DNA of 64,000 bases from Burkholderia stagnalis (GTDB lineage: Bacteria; Pseudomonadota; Gammaproteobacteria; Burkholderiales; Burkholderiaceae), in assembly GCF_902830275.1 (NCBI RefSeq), contig NZ_CADESW010000023.1, positions 62,001 through 126,000 of the forward strand, written 5' to 3'. The first letter of the stretch is position 1, and every line of letters begins with the position of its first letter. The notes under the pieces were generated by a model. The model saw only the letters and a program-made list of their open reading frames with translations, had not been told where the DNA came from and did not search any database. The position numbers and the translations under genes are program-made. Of this stretch, positions 44,026 through 52,567 are shown piece by piece.

Positions 44026-44496
44026 TCAATGCGGCTCGGTGCGCGGGCACGGCTCCGGCGGAATCGGCGCGCACTGGCCGCAGCCGACTTCGGACGGCGG
44101 CGGCGGCGTGCCCGCCGCGACTTCGTGGACGCCCTTCGCGCCGCCGGACAGCGCCTTGTCGACGAGCTTGTCGAGCGGCATCGTGCGGTAGCAGACCGCG
44201 CGCACCAGCATCGGCAGGTTGACGCCCGCCAGCACCCGCACGTTCGCGACCTTCGCGAGCTGGCCGGCGATGTTCGCGGGCGTCGCGCCGTACATGTCGG
44301 TCAGCACGAGCGCGCCGTTCTCTTCCTTGAGCCGCGCGAGCTCGGCGTGCGCGAACGCCATCACCTGGGCCGGATCGTTTTCCGCGTGCACGTCGATGCA
44401 GCCGATGCGCGCGGGCACGCCGCCGTAGATGTGCGCGATGCAGTCCCGCAGCGCGGTGGCGAGCGGCGCGTGCGCAATGATCAGAATCCCTGCCAT
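44026..44496 (-). CDS. PTS EIIA component, mannose family
   Basis: 156-aa EIIA-Man domain with phosphorylatable His9 (MAGILIIAHAPLATALRD), the dimer region GALVLTDMYGATPANIAG and GVNLPMLVRAV. The C-terminal tail after residue 135 is Pro/Cys-rich (PPPPSEVGCGQC). No EIIB/EIIC is nearby, so it probably acts as a regulatory sink for HPr phosphate, as in other betaproteobacteria with incomplete PTS. ATG 44496 preferred over an upstream start at 44556. First gene of the EIIA-HPr pair. Confidence 0.92.
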   Translation of the reverse strand: MAGILIIAHAPLATALRDCIAHIYGGVPARIGCIDVHAENDPAQVMAFAHAELARLKEENGALVLTDMYGATPANIAGQLAKVANVRVLAGVNLPMLVRAVCYRTMPLDKLVDKALSGGAKGVHEVAAGTPPPPSEVGCGQCAPIPPEPCPRTEPH

Positions 44497-44721
44497 GTCA
44501 GCCTCCGCAAGGCCGCCCCGGGATGGCTGGCCGCCCGAGCCGGGCGCAGCGAACACAGCGAGCGTGGGGGTCGTTTCATTTCAACCTTGCAACAAGTTCC
44601 GCCCGGCCGCCAGGCCATCGGCGCGTCCAAACGCGGCGCCGGGCGAGCGGGCATTGTAGCAGGCCGGTCGACACTTCCCGGCGGCGGGGGGCCTGCGCGG
44701 CCGCCGCCGGGGTTGCGCGCA

Positions 44722-45687
44722 TCACGCGGCCTGCGCGGCCGCGCGCTCCAGCGCGTCGATGAACATCGCGGCGACGTCGAAGCCGGTCTGCTCCATGATT
44801 TCGCGGAAGCAGGTCGGGCTCGTGACGTTCACCTCGGTCAGCCAGTCGCCGATCGCGTCGAGGCCGACCAGCAGCAGGCCGCGCGCCGCGAGCACCGGCG
44901 CGACCGTCTCGGCGATCTCACGGTCGCGCGCGGTGAGCGGCTGCGCGACGCCGAGCCCGCCCGCGGCGAGATTGCCGCGCACCTCGTTGCCCTGCGGGAT
45001 CCGCGCGAGCGAATACGGCACCGGCTCGCCGCCGATCAGCAGGATGCGCTTGTCGCCCGCCTTGATCTCGGGGATGAACTTCTGCGCCATCACCGTGCGT
45101 GCGCCGTCGTGGCTCAGCATCTCGATGATCGAGCCCAGGTTCATGCCGTCCGGCTTCACGCGGAACACGCCCATCCCGCCCATCCCGTCGAGCGGCTTCA
45201 GGATCACGTCGCCGTGCTCGGCGTGGAACGCGCGCAGGCGCTGCGCGTCACGGGTGACGAGCGTCGGCGCGACGAACTGCGCAAATTCGCCGATCGCGAG
45301 CTTCTCCGAGTGATCGCGGATCGACTGCGCCCGGTTGAACACGCGCGCGCCCGCGCGCTCGGCCAGCTCGAGCAGCCACGTCGACGTCACGTACTCCATG
45401 TCGAACGGCGGATCCTTGCGCATCAGCACCGCGCCGAACGACGCGACGCGGCGTGACTCGACCGCGCCCGCCTCGTACCACGGCCCGCGATGCAGGTCGT
45501 CCGGATCGCCGACCAGCGTCACGCGCTGCACGTCGGCCTCGACGGCGGAACCCGTCCACGCGAGATGGCGCGGCTCGCACGCGTACACCGCGTGCCCGCG
45601 CCGCGCGGCTTCCGCCATCATCGCGTAGGTCGAATCCTTGTAGATCTTGAAGCGCTCGAGCGGGTCGGCGATAAAGAGAATGTCCAT
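44722..45687 (-). CDS. gshB: Glutathione synthetase
   Basis: 321-aa ATP-grasp ligase joining gamma-glutamylcysteine and glycine. Hallmarks: MDILFIADPLERFKIYKDSTYAMM at the start, MRKDPPFDMEYV (about 94-105), VILKPLDGMGGMGVFRVKP (ATP-grasp loop), IKAGDKRILLIGGEPVPYSLARIPQ and GLDAIGDWLTEVNVTSPTCFREI. Follows gshA by 36 bp on the same strand, so both steps of glutathione synthesis form an operon. The 225 bp before the EIIA gene are not coding. Confidence 0.97.
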   Translation of the reverse strand: MDILFIADPLERFKIYKDSTYAMMAEAARRGHAVYACEPRHLAWTGSAVEADVQRVTLVGDPDDLHRGPWYEAGAVESRRVASFGAVLMRKDPPFDMEYVTSTWLLELAERAGARVFNRAQSIRDHSEKLAIGEFAQFVAPTLVTRDAQRLRAFHAEHGDVILKPLDGMGGMGVFRVKPDGMNLGSIIEMLSHDGARTVMAQKFIPEIKAGDKRILLIGGEPVPYSLARIPQGNEVRGNLAAGGLGVAQPLTARDREIAETVAPVLAARGLLLVGLDAIGDWLTEVNVTSPTCFREIMEQTGFDVAAMFIDALERAAAQAA

Positions 45688-45723
45688 GCGGGTCCTGTCG
45701 TTGCGGTGCCGGCGCGGCGGCCA

Positions 45724-47013
45724 TTACACCTGGATGGCTTCCGGATCGGTCTTTTCCAGCTCGATCGACGACGCGATCAGCGACAGCCGCGCGACGACGC
45801 CGTACATGTAGAACCGGTTCGGCGGCGCGGCGCCCGGCTTGGCGCCCGCATCCGGCAGCGCGGTGTGCTCGAAGCCGAGCGGCACGTAATGCATGCCCGG
45901 CGCGTTCAGGTTCTGGTCGCGTTCGCGGCCGCCGTGCGTGCGGTAGAAGCCGCCGACCACGTAGCGGTCGATCATGTAGACGACCGGTTCCGCGACCTCG
46001 TCGCCGATCCGCTCGAACGTGTACACGCCTTCCTGCACGATCACGTCGCGCACCGCGAGCCCGGCCTTCGACTCGGCCATCTGCGCGCGCTCCGCCTTCG
46101 TCATCCGGCCGATCTCGGCCGCGTCGTGCACGGTCATCACGCCGCGCCCCGCGGTGCCGGCGTCGGCCTTCACGACGACGTACGGCTTCTCGCTGATTCC
46201 GTATTCGCGGTACTTGCGCGCGATCTTCTTCAGCACGCCGTCGATCGCGTCGGCGAGCGCCTGCTCGCCTTCATGCCCCTGCCAGTCGACGCCCTCGACG
46301 TGCGCGAAGTACGGATTCACCATCCACGGATCGACGCCGACCATCTTCGCGAACTTCTTCGCGACGTCGTCGTAGCACGAGAAATGCGTCGACTTGCGGC
46401 GCACGGCCCAGCCCGCGTGCAGCGGCGGCAGCAGGTACTGCTCGTGCAGGTTTTCCAGCACGGCCGGGATGCCGGCCGACAGGTCGTTGTTCAGCAGGAT
46501 CGAGCACGGATCGAAATTCTTCAGGCCGAGGCGGCGCTGCGAGCGCTCGAGCGGCTCGAGCACGATCTTCTGGCCGTCGGCCAGCGTGATCGGCGTGATG
46601 TCGGAGATGCTCGGGTCGAGCGAGCCGAAGCGCACGTTCAGGCCGGCCTGGCGCATGATCGTCGCGAGGCGCGCGACGTTTTCCAGGTAGTACGCGTTGC
46701 GGGTCGGCAGCTCGGGAATCACGAGCAGGTTCTTCGCGTCCGGGCAGATCTTCTCGATCGCGGCCATCGCCGCCTGCACGGCAAGCGGCAGCACTTCGGG
46801 CGGCAGGTTGTTGAAGCCGCCCGGGAACAGATTGGCGTCGACGGGCGCCAGCTTGAAGCCGGCGTTACGCAGGTCGACCGAACAGCAGAACGGCGGCGTG
46901 TGCTCCTGCCATTCGAGCCTGAACCAGCGTTCGATCGCAGGCGTGGCGTCGAGGATCTTCTGCTCGAGTTCGAGCAGCGGACCGTTGAGCGCCGTAACGA
47001 GGTGGGGAACCAT
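45724..47013 (-). CDS. gshA: Glutamate-cysteine ligase, proteobacterial third type
   Basis: 429-aa enzyme of the GshA family found in betaproteobacteria, distinct from the E. coli and plant types. It makes gamma-glutamylcysteine, the first step of glutathione synthesis. Segments include MVPHLVTALNGPLLELEQKILD at the start, FNNLPPEVLPLAVQAAMAAIEK, YVVVKADAGTAGRGVMTVHDAAEI (nucleotide-binding-like) and VVYMIDRYVVGGFYRTHGGRERDQNLNAPGMHYVPL in pieces. Upstream of gshB; downstream of the amtB terminator. Confidence 0.94.
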   Translation of the reverse strand: MVPHLVTALNGPLLELEQKILDATPAIERWFRLEWQEHTPPFCCSVDLRNAGFKLAPVDANLFPGGFNNLPPEVLPLAVQAAMAAIEKICPDAKNLLVIPELPTRNAYYLENVARLATIMRQAGLNVRFGSLDPSISDITPITLADGQKIVLEPLERSQRRLGLKNFDPCSILLNNDLSAGIPAVLENLHEQYLLPPLHAGWAVRRKSTHFSCYDDVAKKFAKMVGVDPWMVNPYFAHVEGVDWQGHEGEQALADAIDGVLKKIARKYREYGISEKPYVVVKADAGTAGRGVMTVHDAAEIGRMTKAERAQMAESKAGLAVRDVIVQEGVYTFERIGDEVAEPVVYMIDRYVVGGFYRTHGGRERDQNLNAPGMHYVPLGFEHTALPDAGAKPGAAPPNRFYMYGVVARLSLIASSIELEKTDPEAIQV

Positions 47014-47164
47014 GAATCACTCGCGAGCGGGAGAATGAAGATTGTAGAGCAATTGCTTTGCCCATTTGGGGATTGTTCCCGCATTCACAAGGATTGGGAG
47101 GAAGTTTCTGGCTATTGACCTGATAGCGGGCAGGGTTATCCGCTGCCGTCCGCCGCCGCAGGAG

Positions 47165-47190
47165 AAAAAAAGCCCGCCGGGAAGGCGGGC
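47165..47190 (-). terminator. Intrinsic terminator of glnK-amtB
   Basis: GCCCGCC/GGCGGGC stem with a five-base loop, followed on the minus strand by a run of seven T. 66 bp after the amtB stop. Confidence 0.9.
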
Positions 47191-47255
47191 CGAAGTCGCT
47201 GCGCTCATTCGTGGCGGGGGCGGCATCGCGGCCGCCCTCCGCAAATCGTCCGGAT

Positions 47256-48767
47256 TTACTCCACGTGCTCGCCGTGCAGGATCACGTCGAGGCCTTCGCG
47301 CTCTTCCTCTTCCGACACGCGCAGGCCCATCGTCAGGTCGATCAGCTTCAGCAGCACGAAACTCAGCACGCCGCTGTAGATCAGCGTGATCGCGACGCCC
47401 TTCGCCTGCAGCAGCAGGCTGCCGTCCATCCCGCCGATGTCCTTCACCGCGAACACGCCGGTCAGCAGCGCACCCAGGACGCCGCCCACGCCGTGCACGC
47501 CGAACGCATCGAGCGAATCGTCGTAGCCGAGCTTCGACTTGAGCCACGTCGCCGACCAGAAGCAGATCACGCCCGCCGCGATGCCGATCACCAGCGCACC
47601 GGCGACGCCGACGAAGCCGGCAGCCGGCGTGATCGCCACGAGACCCGCAACCGCGCCCGACACGATGCCGAGCACCGACGGCTTGCCCTTCGCGATCCAT
47701 TCCGCGAACATCCAGCCGAGCGCCGCGCAGGCCGTCGCGACCTGCGTCGTCAGCATCGCGAAGCCGGCACGGCCATCGGCCGCGACCGCCGAGCCGGCGT
47801 TGAAGCCGAACCAGCCCACCCACAGCATCGAGCCGCCGATCATCGTCAGCACCAGGTTGTGCGGCGCCATCGATTCGCGGCCGTAGCCGACCCGCTTGCC
47901 GAGCACGAGGCACGACATCAGGCCCGCGATGCCCGCGTTGATGTGCACCACGGTGCCGCCCGCGAAGTCGAGCACGCCGTCGGCCGACAGCCAGCCGGTC
48001 GGTTCCCAGACCATGTGCGCGACCGGCACGTAGACGATCAGCGACCAGAGCGTCATGAACACCAGCATCGCCGAGAACTTCATCCGGTCGGCGAACGCGC
48101 CGCAGATCAGCGCCGGCGTGATGATCGCGAACGTCATCTGGTAGACGAAGTAGACCGATTCCGGAATCGTCGTCGCGAGGTGGCTCACGGTCAGCGTGGT
48201 CGCCTTGTCGCCCTTCACGTAGTTCATCCCGTGCAGGAACACGCGCGACAGGCCGCCGATGAAGCCGTTGCCCGGCGTGAACGCGAGGCTGTAGCCGACG
48301 ACCGTCCAGAGCACCGTGATCAGCGCGGTGATCGCGAAGCTCTGCATCACGGTGGCCAGCACGTTCTTCTTGCGGACCATGCCCGCGTAGAACAGCGCGA
48401 GGCCCGGGACCGTCATGAACAGCACGAGCGCGGTGGACGTGAGCATCCACGCGGTGTCGCCGGCGCTGATCTTCGACGAATCGACGGAGAACGGCGCGGT
48501 GGGCGCGGCAGGCGCGGCCGGGGCCGACGCGGCGGCGGCCGCCGATGCATCGGCGGCGCCCGATGCCGGGGCGGCTGCGGCGGAAGCCGCGGCCTCCGGC
48601 GCGGCCGGCGCCGAAGCGGCCGGGGCGGCGGCTGCCGACGCGTCGGCAGCCGTTGCGGCAGGCGCGGACGCAGCCGCGGCGGACGCCGCGTCATCCGCGA
48701 GCGCCGGGCCGACACCGGCCGCGATCAGCGAGCCGGCCATCAGCAGGGACATCAGAAGTTTGCGCAT
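47256..48767 (-). CDS. amtB: Ammonium transporter
   Basis: 503-aa inner-membrane ammonium channel of the Amt family. It starts with a signal-like helix (MRKLLMSLLMAGSLIAAGVGPALA), then an unusual 75-residue Ala/Pro/Ser low-complexity segment (about 25-98), before the eleven-helix core starts at ISAGDTAWMLTSTALVLFMTVPGLALFYAGMVRKKN. The pore histidines are in GTVVHINAGIAGL and DAFGVHGVGGVLGALLTG. The last residues are LDVILHGEHVE. Regulated by the PII protein encoded just upstream (33 bp). Confidence 0.96.
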   Translation of the reverse strand: MRKLLMSLLMAGSLIAAGVGPALADDAASAAAASAPAATAADASAAAAPAASAPAAPEAAASAAAAPASGAADASAAAAASAPAAPAAPTAPFSVDSSKISAGDTAWMLTSTALVLFMTVPGLALFYAGMVRKKNVLATVMQSFAITALITVLWTVVGYSLAFTPGNGFIGGLSRVFLHGMNYVKGDKATTLTVSHLATTIPESVYFVYQMTFAIITPALICGAFADRMKFSAMLVFMTLWSLIVYVPVAHMVWEPTGWLSADGVLDFAGGTVVHINAGIAGLMSCLVLGKRVGYGRESMAPHNLVLTMIGGSMLWVGWFGFNAGSAVAADGRAGFAMLTTQVATACAALGWMFAEWIAKGKPSVLGIVSGAVAGLVAITPAAGFVGVAGALVIGIAAGVICFWSATWLKSKLGYDDSLDAFGVHGVGGVLGALLTGVFAVKDIGGMDGSLLLQAKGVAITLIYSGVLSFVLLKLIDLTMGLRVSEEEEREGLDVILHGEHVE

Positions 48768-48799
48768 CTTGGGTTTCCTCTTGTCGCTCGTCTTGTGTG

Positions 48800-49138
48800 T
48801 TACAGCGCGTCTGCGCCTGTCTCCCCGGTGCGGATCCGGATCACCTGCTCGATCGGCGTGACGAAGATCTTGCCGTCGCCGATCTTGCCGGTGCGCGCGG
48901 CCCGTTCGATCGCCTCCACCGCCTGGTCGACGAGATCGTCGGACACGGCGGCCTCGATCTTCATCTTCGGCAGGAAATCGACCACGTATTCGGCGCCCCG
49001 GTACAGCTCGGTGTGCCCCTTCTGGCGGCCGAACCCTTTCACCTCCGTCACCGTGATGCCCGAGACGCCGAGCGCCGAGAGCGCCTCGCGCGTCTCATCG
49101 AGCTTGAACGGCTTGATGATTGCGGTAATGAGTTTCAT
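48800..49138 (-). CDS. glnK: Nitrogen regulatory protein P-II
   Basis: 112-aa trimeric PII signal protein that senses 2-oxoglutarate, ATP/ADP and uridylylation, and binds AmtB to block ammonium entry. The T-loop has the uridylylation site Tyr51 (ELYRGAEYVVDF); B- and C-loop signatures are AARTGKIGDGKIFV and IRIRTGE. ATG 49138 (MKLITAIIKPFKL). First gene of the glnK-amtB operon behind a sigma54 promoter. Confidence 0.97.
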   Translation of the reverse strand: MKLITAIIKPFKLDETREALSALGVSGITVTEVKGFGRQKGHTELYRGAEYVVDFLPKMKIEAAVSDDLVDQAVEAIERAARTGKIGDGKIFVTPIEQVIRIRTGETGADAL

Positions 49139-49197
49139 GAAGTCCTCTCGCTGGGTTGTCCCGTCGAATTGGTTGGATGTGTGGCGGACTACTCTCC

Positions 49198-49213
49198 AGC
49201 AACTCGCATGCCA
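49198..49213 (-). promoter_or_regulatory. Sigma54 promoter of glnK-amtB
   Basis: Minus-strand TGGCAT-GCGAG-TTGCT keeps the invariant GG and GC dinucleotides with ten bases between them. Predicted start is near 49187, about 50 bases before glnK. Confidence 0.83.
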
Positions 49214-49424
49214 AGTCCGCTGCGGACACGCACGAAACCGCGCGGCGGGGCCCGCTTCGGCCGCGAAAAGACGCGAAAGCCCGGCCGAACGGCCAACGTG
49301 GGCCGTGTTCTCTGGCGCCGGGCGAGGATCGTTGCTAGAGTGCACGCACGCCCCGGAATGCGGGGACTTTCACCCGTGCGGGCGCCGTGCCCGGAAATCG
49401 CGCGCCGCGCGCACCATTTCCGGT

Positions 49425-49449
49425 CATACGTGCATCACGGGCACGTATG
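49425..49449. repeat. Perfect 9-bp inverted repeat in the glnK-ubiK region
   Basis: CATACGTGC and GCACGTATG around seven bases. Could be a regulator site or hairpin; it lies 43 bp before the ubiK start. Confidence 0.8.
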
Positions 49450-49459
49450 CAACTGAAGA

Positions 49460-49476
49460 TGCACATTTTTTGTGCA
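49460..49476. promoter_or_regulatory. NtrC-type enhancer site
   Basis: TGCAC-N7-GTGCA, a symmetric match to the NtrC consensus (GCAC-N7-GTGC). It lies about 270 bp upstream of the predicted sigma54 start of glnK-amtB and only 15 bp before the ubiK ATG. The rest of 49139-49491 has no gene. Confidence 0.7.
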
Positions 49477-49491
49477 ATGAAGGGGAATCAC

Positions 49492-49743
49492 ATGAAGCAA
49501 CCCAGCGACGTTTTCAACGACCTGCAGTCGCGCGTCAGCGATCTGCTGAAAAACTCGCCGGCCAAGGATGTCGAGCGCAACGTGAAGGCCATGCTGTCGC
49601 AAGGCTTCTCGAAGCTCGATCTCGTCACCCGCGAGGAATTCGACACGCAGGCGCAGGTGCTCGCCCGCACCCGCGTGCGTCTCGAGGAACTGGAAAAGCG
49701 CGTCGCGGAGCTCGAGCAGAAGCTCGCCGCTTCGCAAGCCTGA
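49492..49743 (+). CDS. ubiK: UbiK (YqiC/BMFP) ubiquinone biosynthesis accessory factor
   Basis: 83-aa protein: N-terminal amphipathic helix (MKQPSDVFNDLQSRVSDLL), then FDTQAQVLARTRVRLEELEKRVAELEQKL, a trimeric coiled coil typical of the BMFP/YqiC family. In E. coli the orthologue helps the Ubi complex make ubiquinone under oxygen. The start ATG 49492 follows AAGGGGAA. The stop codon lies inside the first copy of a 13-bp tandem repeat. Confidence 0.92.
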   Translation: MKQPSDVFNDLQSRVSDLLKNSPAKDVERNVKAMLSQGFSKLDLVTREEFDTQAQVLARTRVRLEELEKRVAELEQKLAASQA

Positions 49744-49799
49744 CCTGCAAGCCAGACCTGCAGGCCTGACGTACAAGCCTGACCTGCAGGCCCGACCGG
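49735..49799. repeat. 13-bp tandem repeat, five units, over the ubiK stop
   Basis: Five imperfect units of CAAGCCTGACCTG (second and later copies with one to four changes). The first unit contains the last codons and TGA stop of ubiK. Confidence 0.9.
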
Positions 49800-49970
49800 G
49801 CACAGGCGCGACCGGCGGGCCGCTTCCCGCGGCCCGGCGATGCCTGCGCCAGCCCACGTAGTTCCCGTCGTTCTTTCATCCGCGCCACGCCGGCAAGCGC
49901 GCACCGATCTCTCCCTTTTCCGCGACAGGCGGCCGCAAGGCATGCCCGTCCGCCCTACAGGAGCCTCGCC

Positions 49971-51527
49971 ATGTCGCTTGCCGTGGTGCGCAGCCGCGCA
50001 CCGGCGGCCGGCCGCGCGCCGGACGTCACCGTCGAAGTCCATCTCGCCAACGGCCTGCCGTCGTTCTCGATCGTCGGCCTGCCCGATCTCGAAGTCCGTG
50101 AAAGCCGCGAGCGCGTGCGCGCCGCGCTGCAGAACTGCGGCTTCGAATTCCCCGTGCGCCGCATCACCGTCAATCTCGCGCCCGCCGACCTGCCGAAGGA
50201 ATCGGGCCGCTTCGACCTGCCGATCGCGCTCGGCATCCTCGCCGCGAACGGCCAGATTCCGGCCGACGCGCTGCTGGGCCGCGAATTCGCCGGCGAGTTG
50301 TCGCTCACCGGCGCGCTGCGGCCGATGCGCGGCGCGTTCGCGATGGCCTGCGGCGTCGCGCGCGACGGGTGCGCGGCCCCCGCCGATCGGGCGGCGCCTC
50401 CCCGTGAGCCGGAGCTGTACCTGCCGCTCGACAGCGCCGCCGAGGCGGCGCTCGTGCCGGGCGTGACCGTGTACGGTGCGGCCGACCTGCCCGCGCTGTG
50501 CGCGCACCTGGCCGGTGCGCCCGACGGCCGGCTCGCGCCCGTCGCCGCGCCGCCGCTCGATGGCCGGCCCGCGACGGCCGCGCCCGATCTCGCCGACGTG
50601 ATCGGCCAGCGCGGCGCACGGCGCGCGCTCGAAGTCGCGGCGGCCGGCGGGCATCACATGCTGATGGTCGGGCCGCCCGGCGCGGGCAAGTCGATGCTGG
50701 CCGCGCGGCTGCCGGGGCTGCTGCCGCCGCTCACCGACGACGAGGCGCTGACGTCGGCCGCACTGCTGTCCGCAAGCCGCATCGGCTTCTCGCCCGCGCA
50801 GTGGCGGCAGCGGCCGTTTCGCTCGCCGCATCATTCGTCGAGCGCGGCGGCGCTGGTCGGCGGCCGCAACCCGCCGCAGCCGGGCGAGATCACGCTCGCG
50901 CACCTGGGCGTGCTGTTCCTCGACGAGTTGCCGGAATTCGACCGGCACGTGCTGGAAATGCTGCGCGAGCCGCTCGAGGCCGGCCGCATCACGATCTCGC
51001 GCGCCGCCCAGCAGGCGGACTTCCCCGCCGCGTGCCAGCTGATCGCCGCGATGAACCCGTGCCCGTGCGGCTGGCACGGCGATCCGTCCGGCCGCTGCCG
51101 CTGCTCGCCGGAGGTCGCCGCGCGCTACCTGCGCAAGCTGTCCGGGCCGCTGCTCGACCGCATCGACATCCAGATCGACGTGCCCGCGCTCACGCCGGCC
51201 GAGCTGGCGGCGCGCGCGCCGACACCCGGCGAGCCGAGCGCCGCGGTCGCCGCGCGGGTCGCGCAGGCCCGCGCGCGGCAGCTCGAACGCCAGGGCAAGA
51301 CGAATCACATGCTGAGCGGCCGCGAAACCGACGACCTCGGCCGGCCGACCGACGACGGCGAGCGCCTGCTGCGCGAGGCCGGCGAGCGCTTCGGCTGGTC
51401 GGCGCGCGCGTATTACCGGGTGCTGAAGGTCGCGCGGACGATCGCCGATCTCGCCGGCGACCCGCAGCCGAACGCCGCGCAGATCGCCGAGGCGATCCGC
51501 TACCGGCGCGCGCTGACCGCGCTCTGA
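49971..51527 (+). CDS. comM: YifB/ComM family Mg-chelatase-like AAA+ ATPase
   Basis: 518-aa protein. N-terminal Lon-like domain (VEVHLANGLPSFSIVGLPDLEVRESRERVRAAL), then a AAA+ module with Walker A VGPPGAGKSMLAARLPGLLP (about 224-243), Walker B GVLFLDELPEF and MNPCPCGWHGDPSGRC, C-terminal helical part ending IAEAIRYRRAL. In Vibrio and others ComM is a hexameric helicase that promotes branch migration in natural transformation. A ComF-type gene lies 15 kb away in this window. Start ATG 49971 after AGGAG. Confidence 0.95.
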   Translation: MSLAVVRSRAPAAGRAPDVTVEVHLANGLPSFSIVGLPDLEVRESRERVRAALQNCGFEFPVRRITVNLAPADLPKESGRFDLPIALGILAANGQIPADALLGREFAGELSLTGALRPMRGAFAMACGVARDGCAAPADRAAPPREPELYLPLDSAAEAALVPGVTVYGAADLPALCAHLAGAPDGRLAPVAAPPLDGRPATAAPDLADVIGQRGARRALEVAAAGGHHMLMVGPPGAGKSMLAARLPGLLPPLTDDEALTSAALLSASRIGFSPAQWRQRPFRSPHHSSSAAALVGGRNPPQPGEITLAHLGVLFLDELPEFDRHVLEMLREPLEAGRITISRAAQQADFPAACQLIAAMNPCPCGWHGDPSGRCRCSPEVAARYLRKLSGPLLDRIDIQIDVPALTPAELAARAPTPGEPSAAVAARVAQARARQLERQGKTNHMLSGRETDDLGRPTDDGERLLREAGERFGWSARAYYRVLKVARTIADLAGDPQPNAAQIAEAIRYRRALTAL

Positions 51528-51567
51528 GGACAAAATCCGGCTGTCAAGACTTGACTTATGCACAATT

Positions 51568-51585
51568 CCGCGCCTCCGGGCGCGG
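51568..51585. terminator. GC hairpin after comM
   Basis: CCGCGCC/GGCGCGG stem around TCCG, 40 bp after the comM stop; no U-run, so weak or Rho-assisted. Confidence 0.5.
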
Positions 51586-51731
51586 ATTGCATCACCGCCG
51601 TGAATATTCGATGGCGATCTCGCATGCCGTTGTTTTTATTGATTTTTCTCAAGCGCCCCACGCACGGGCAATCCGTTCCGGCGGCCGTCCGGCGCGGCTT
51701 CGACGCGCATTCCGACCACTTTTCAACAAAG

Positions 51732-51754
51732 TTATCCACACGCGCTGTGGATAG
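51732..51754. promoter_or_regulatory. Inverted pair of DnaA-box-like sites
   Basis: A perfect TTATCCACA (51732-51740) faces TGTGGATAG (51746-51754, one mismatch) across CGCGC. It lies in the 305-bp convergent intergenic region between comM and the lipoprotein gene, which has no coding sequence. Confidence 0.7.
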
Positions 51755-51832
51755 CCCAAAAACTCCCGCAAAATCCGGCAATTAGCGAACAATGCTGCGA
51801 AGCAACTTGCGGTTTCGCGCCCCCTCGCCTCT

Positions 51833-52405
51833 TCAATCGAGTTTCAACGATCCGAAGAATTGATCGAGCTGCTCCTGCCCGAGCGGCGCGTCGGAGATCA
51901 CGACCGCCTGGTATGCATGTTTGCCGCGCGCCGCAAGCCGGGCCACGATCGTCTTGCGGGCACGCTCCGGCCCCGCCGCCGCGCCGGCCAGCCGCAGCTC
52001 GAGCCCGTTCACCGCGCCGCCCGCCGCGAGCGGCACCGGCACCGAGGCCGTCTGCGGCGCGCCGTCGAGGTTGCGGGACAGCCCGCTGCGCAGGTAGTCG
52101 AGCGCCGCGCGCCGGGTCTCGTCGCGCTCGTCGGGCAGCATCACCGTGCCGACCGCGAACACCGCGCCGTCGACGTGCGCCGCCTGCATCCGCATCTTCA
52201 TCGGCATGCCGCCGATCGCGACCGCATGCTCCTCGACGGTCGGCTTCGCGGGCAGGTCGATCGTGTAGCCGGCGTCGCTGTGCAGCGTGCGCCAGTCGAA
52301 GGCCGGCGAGCACGCGGCCAGCGCGGCGCTCGCGCACACGAGTGCGGCGAAGTGCCGCAGCGGACGGAAAAGGGGACGCAGCGAATCGGGGAAGACCTTC
52401 GGCAT
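51833..52405 (-). CDS. Hypothetical lipoprotein
   Basis: 190-aa protein with a signal peptide ending in a lipobox (CASAALAACSP), so it is probably a lipoprotein. The mature part has SDAGYTIDLPAKPTVEEHAVAIGG, GAVFAVGTVMLPDERDETRRAALDYLRSGL and ARGKHAYQAVVISDAPLGQEQLDQFFGSLKL. The last stretch resembles the ending of small envelope proteins of unknown function. I do not recognise a named family. ATG 52405 was chosen; the open frame extends to 53191 across the TlpA gene and is rejected. Divergent from tlpA-like gene over 162 bp. Confidence 0.75.
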   Translation of the reverse strand: MPKVFPDSLRPLFRPLRHFAALVCASAALAACSPAFDWRTLHSDAGYTIDLPAKPTVEEHAVAIGGMPMKMRMQAAHVDGAVFAVGTVMLPDERDETRRAALDYLRSGLSRNLDGAPQTASVPVPLAAGGAVNGLELRLAGAAAGPERARKTIVARLAARGKHAYQAVVISDAPLGQEQLDQFFGSLKLD

Positions 52406-52567
52406 GACGCGGATCGACACGGGCAAAACGTGCATTATGCGTCGAACCGCAACGCCGGGATGCGTGGCGGCCCCCGGTGCGCGTGCCGCATTCGCGCTAA
52501 AATGAGCGCCGAATTTCGACGTGTCCGCCCTGTCCCGCGTCATCGACCGTCCTTCGAGAGCCCGCAG

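Noticed and set aside
51732..51754. Chromosomal origin of replication
   Set aside because: Only two boxes, no AT-rich unwinding region and no dnaA, dnaN or gidA neighbours.
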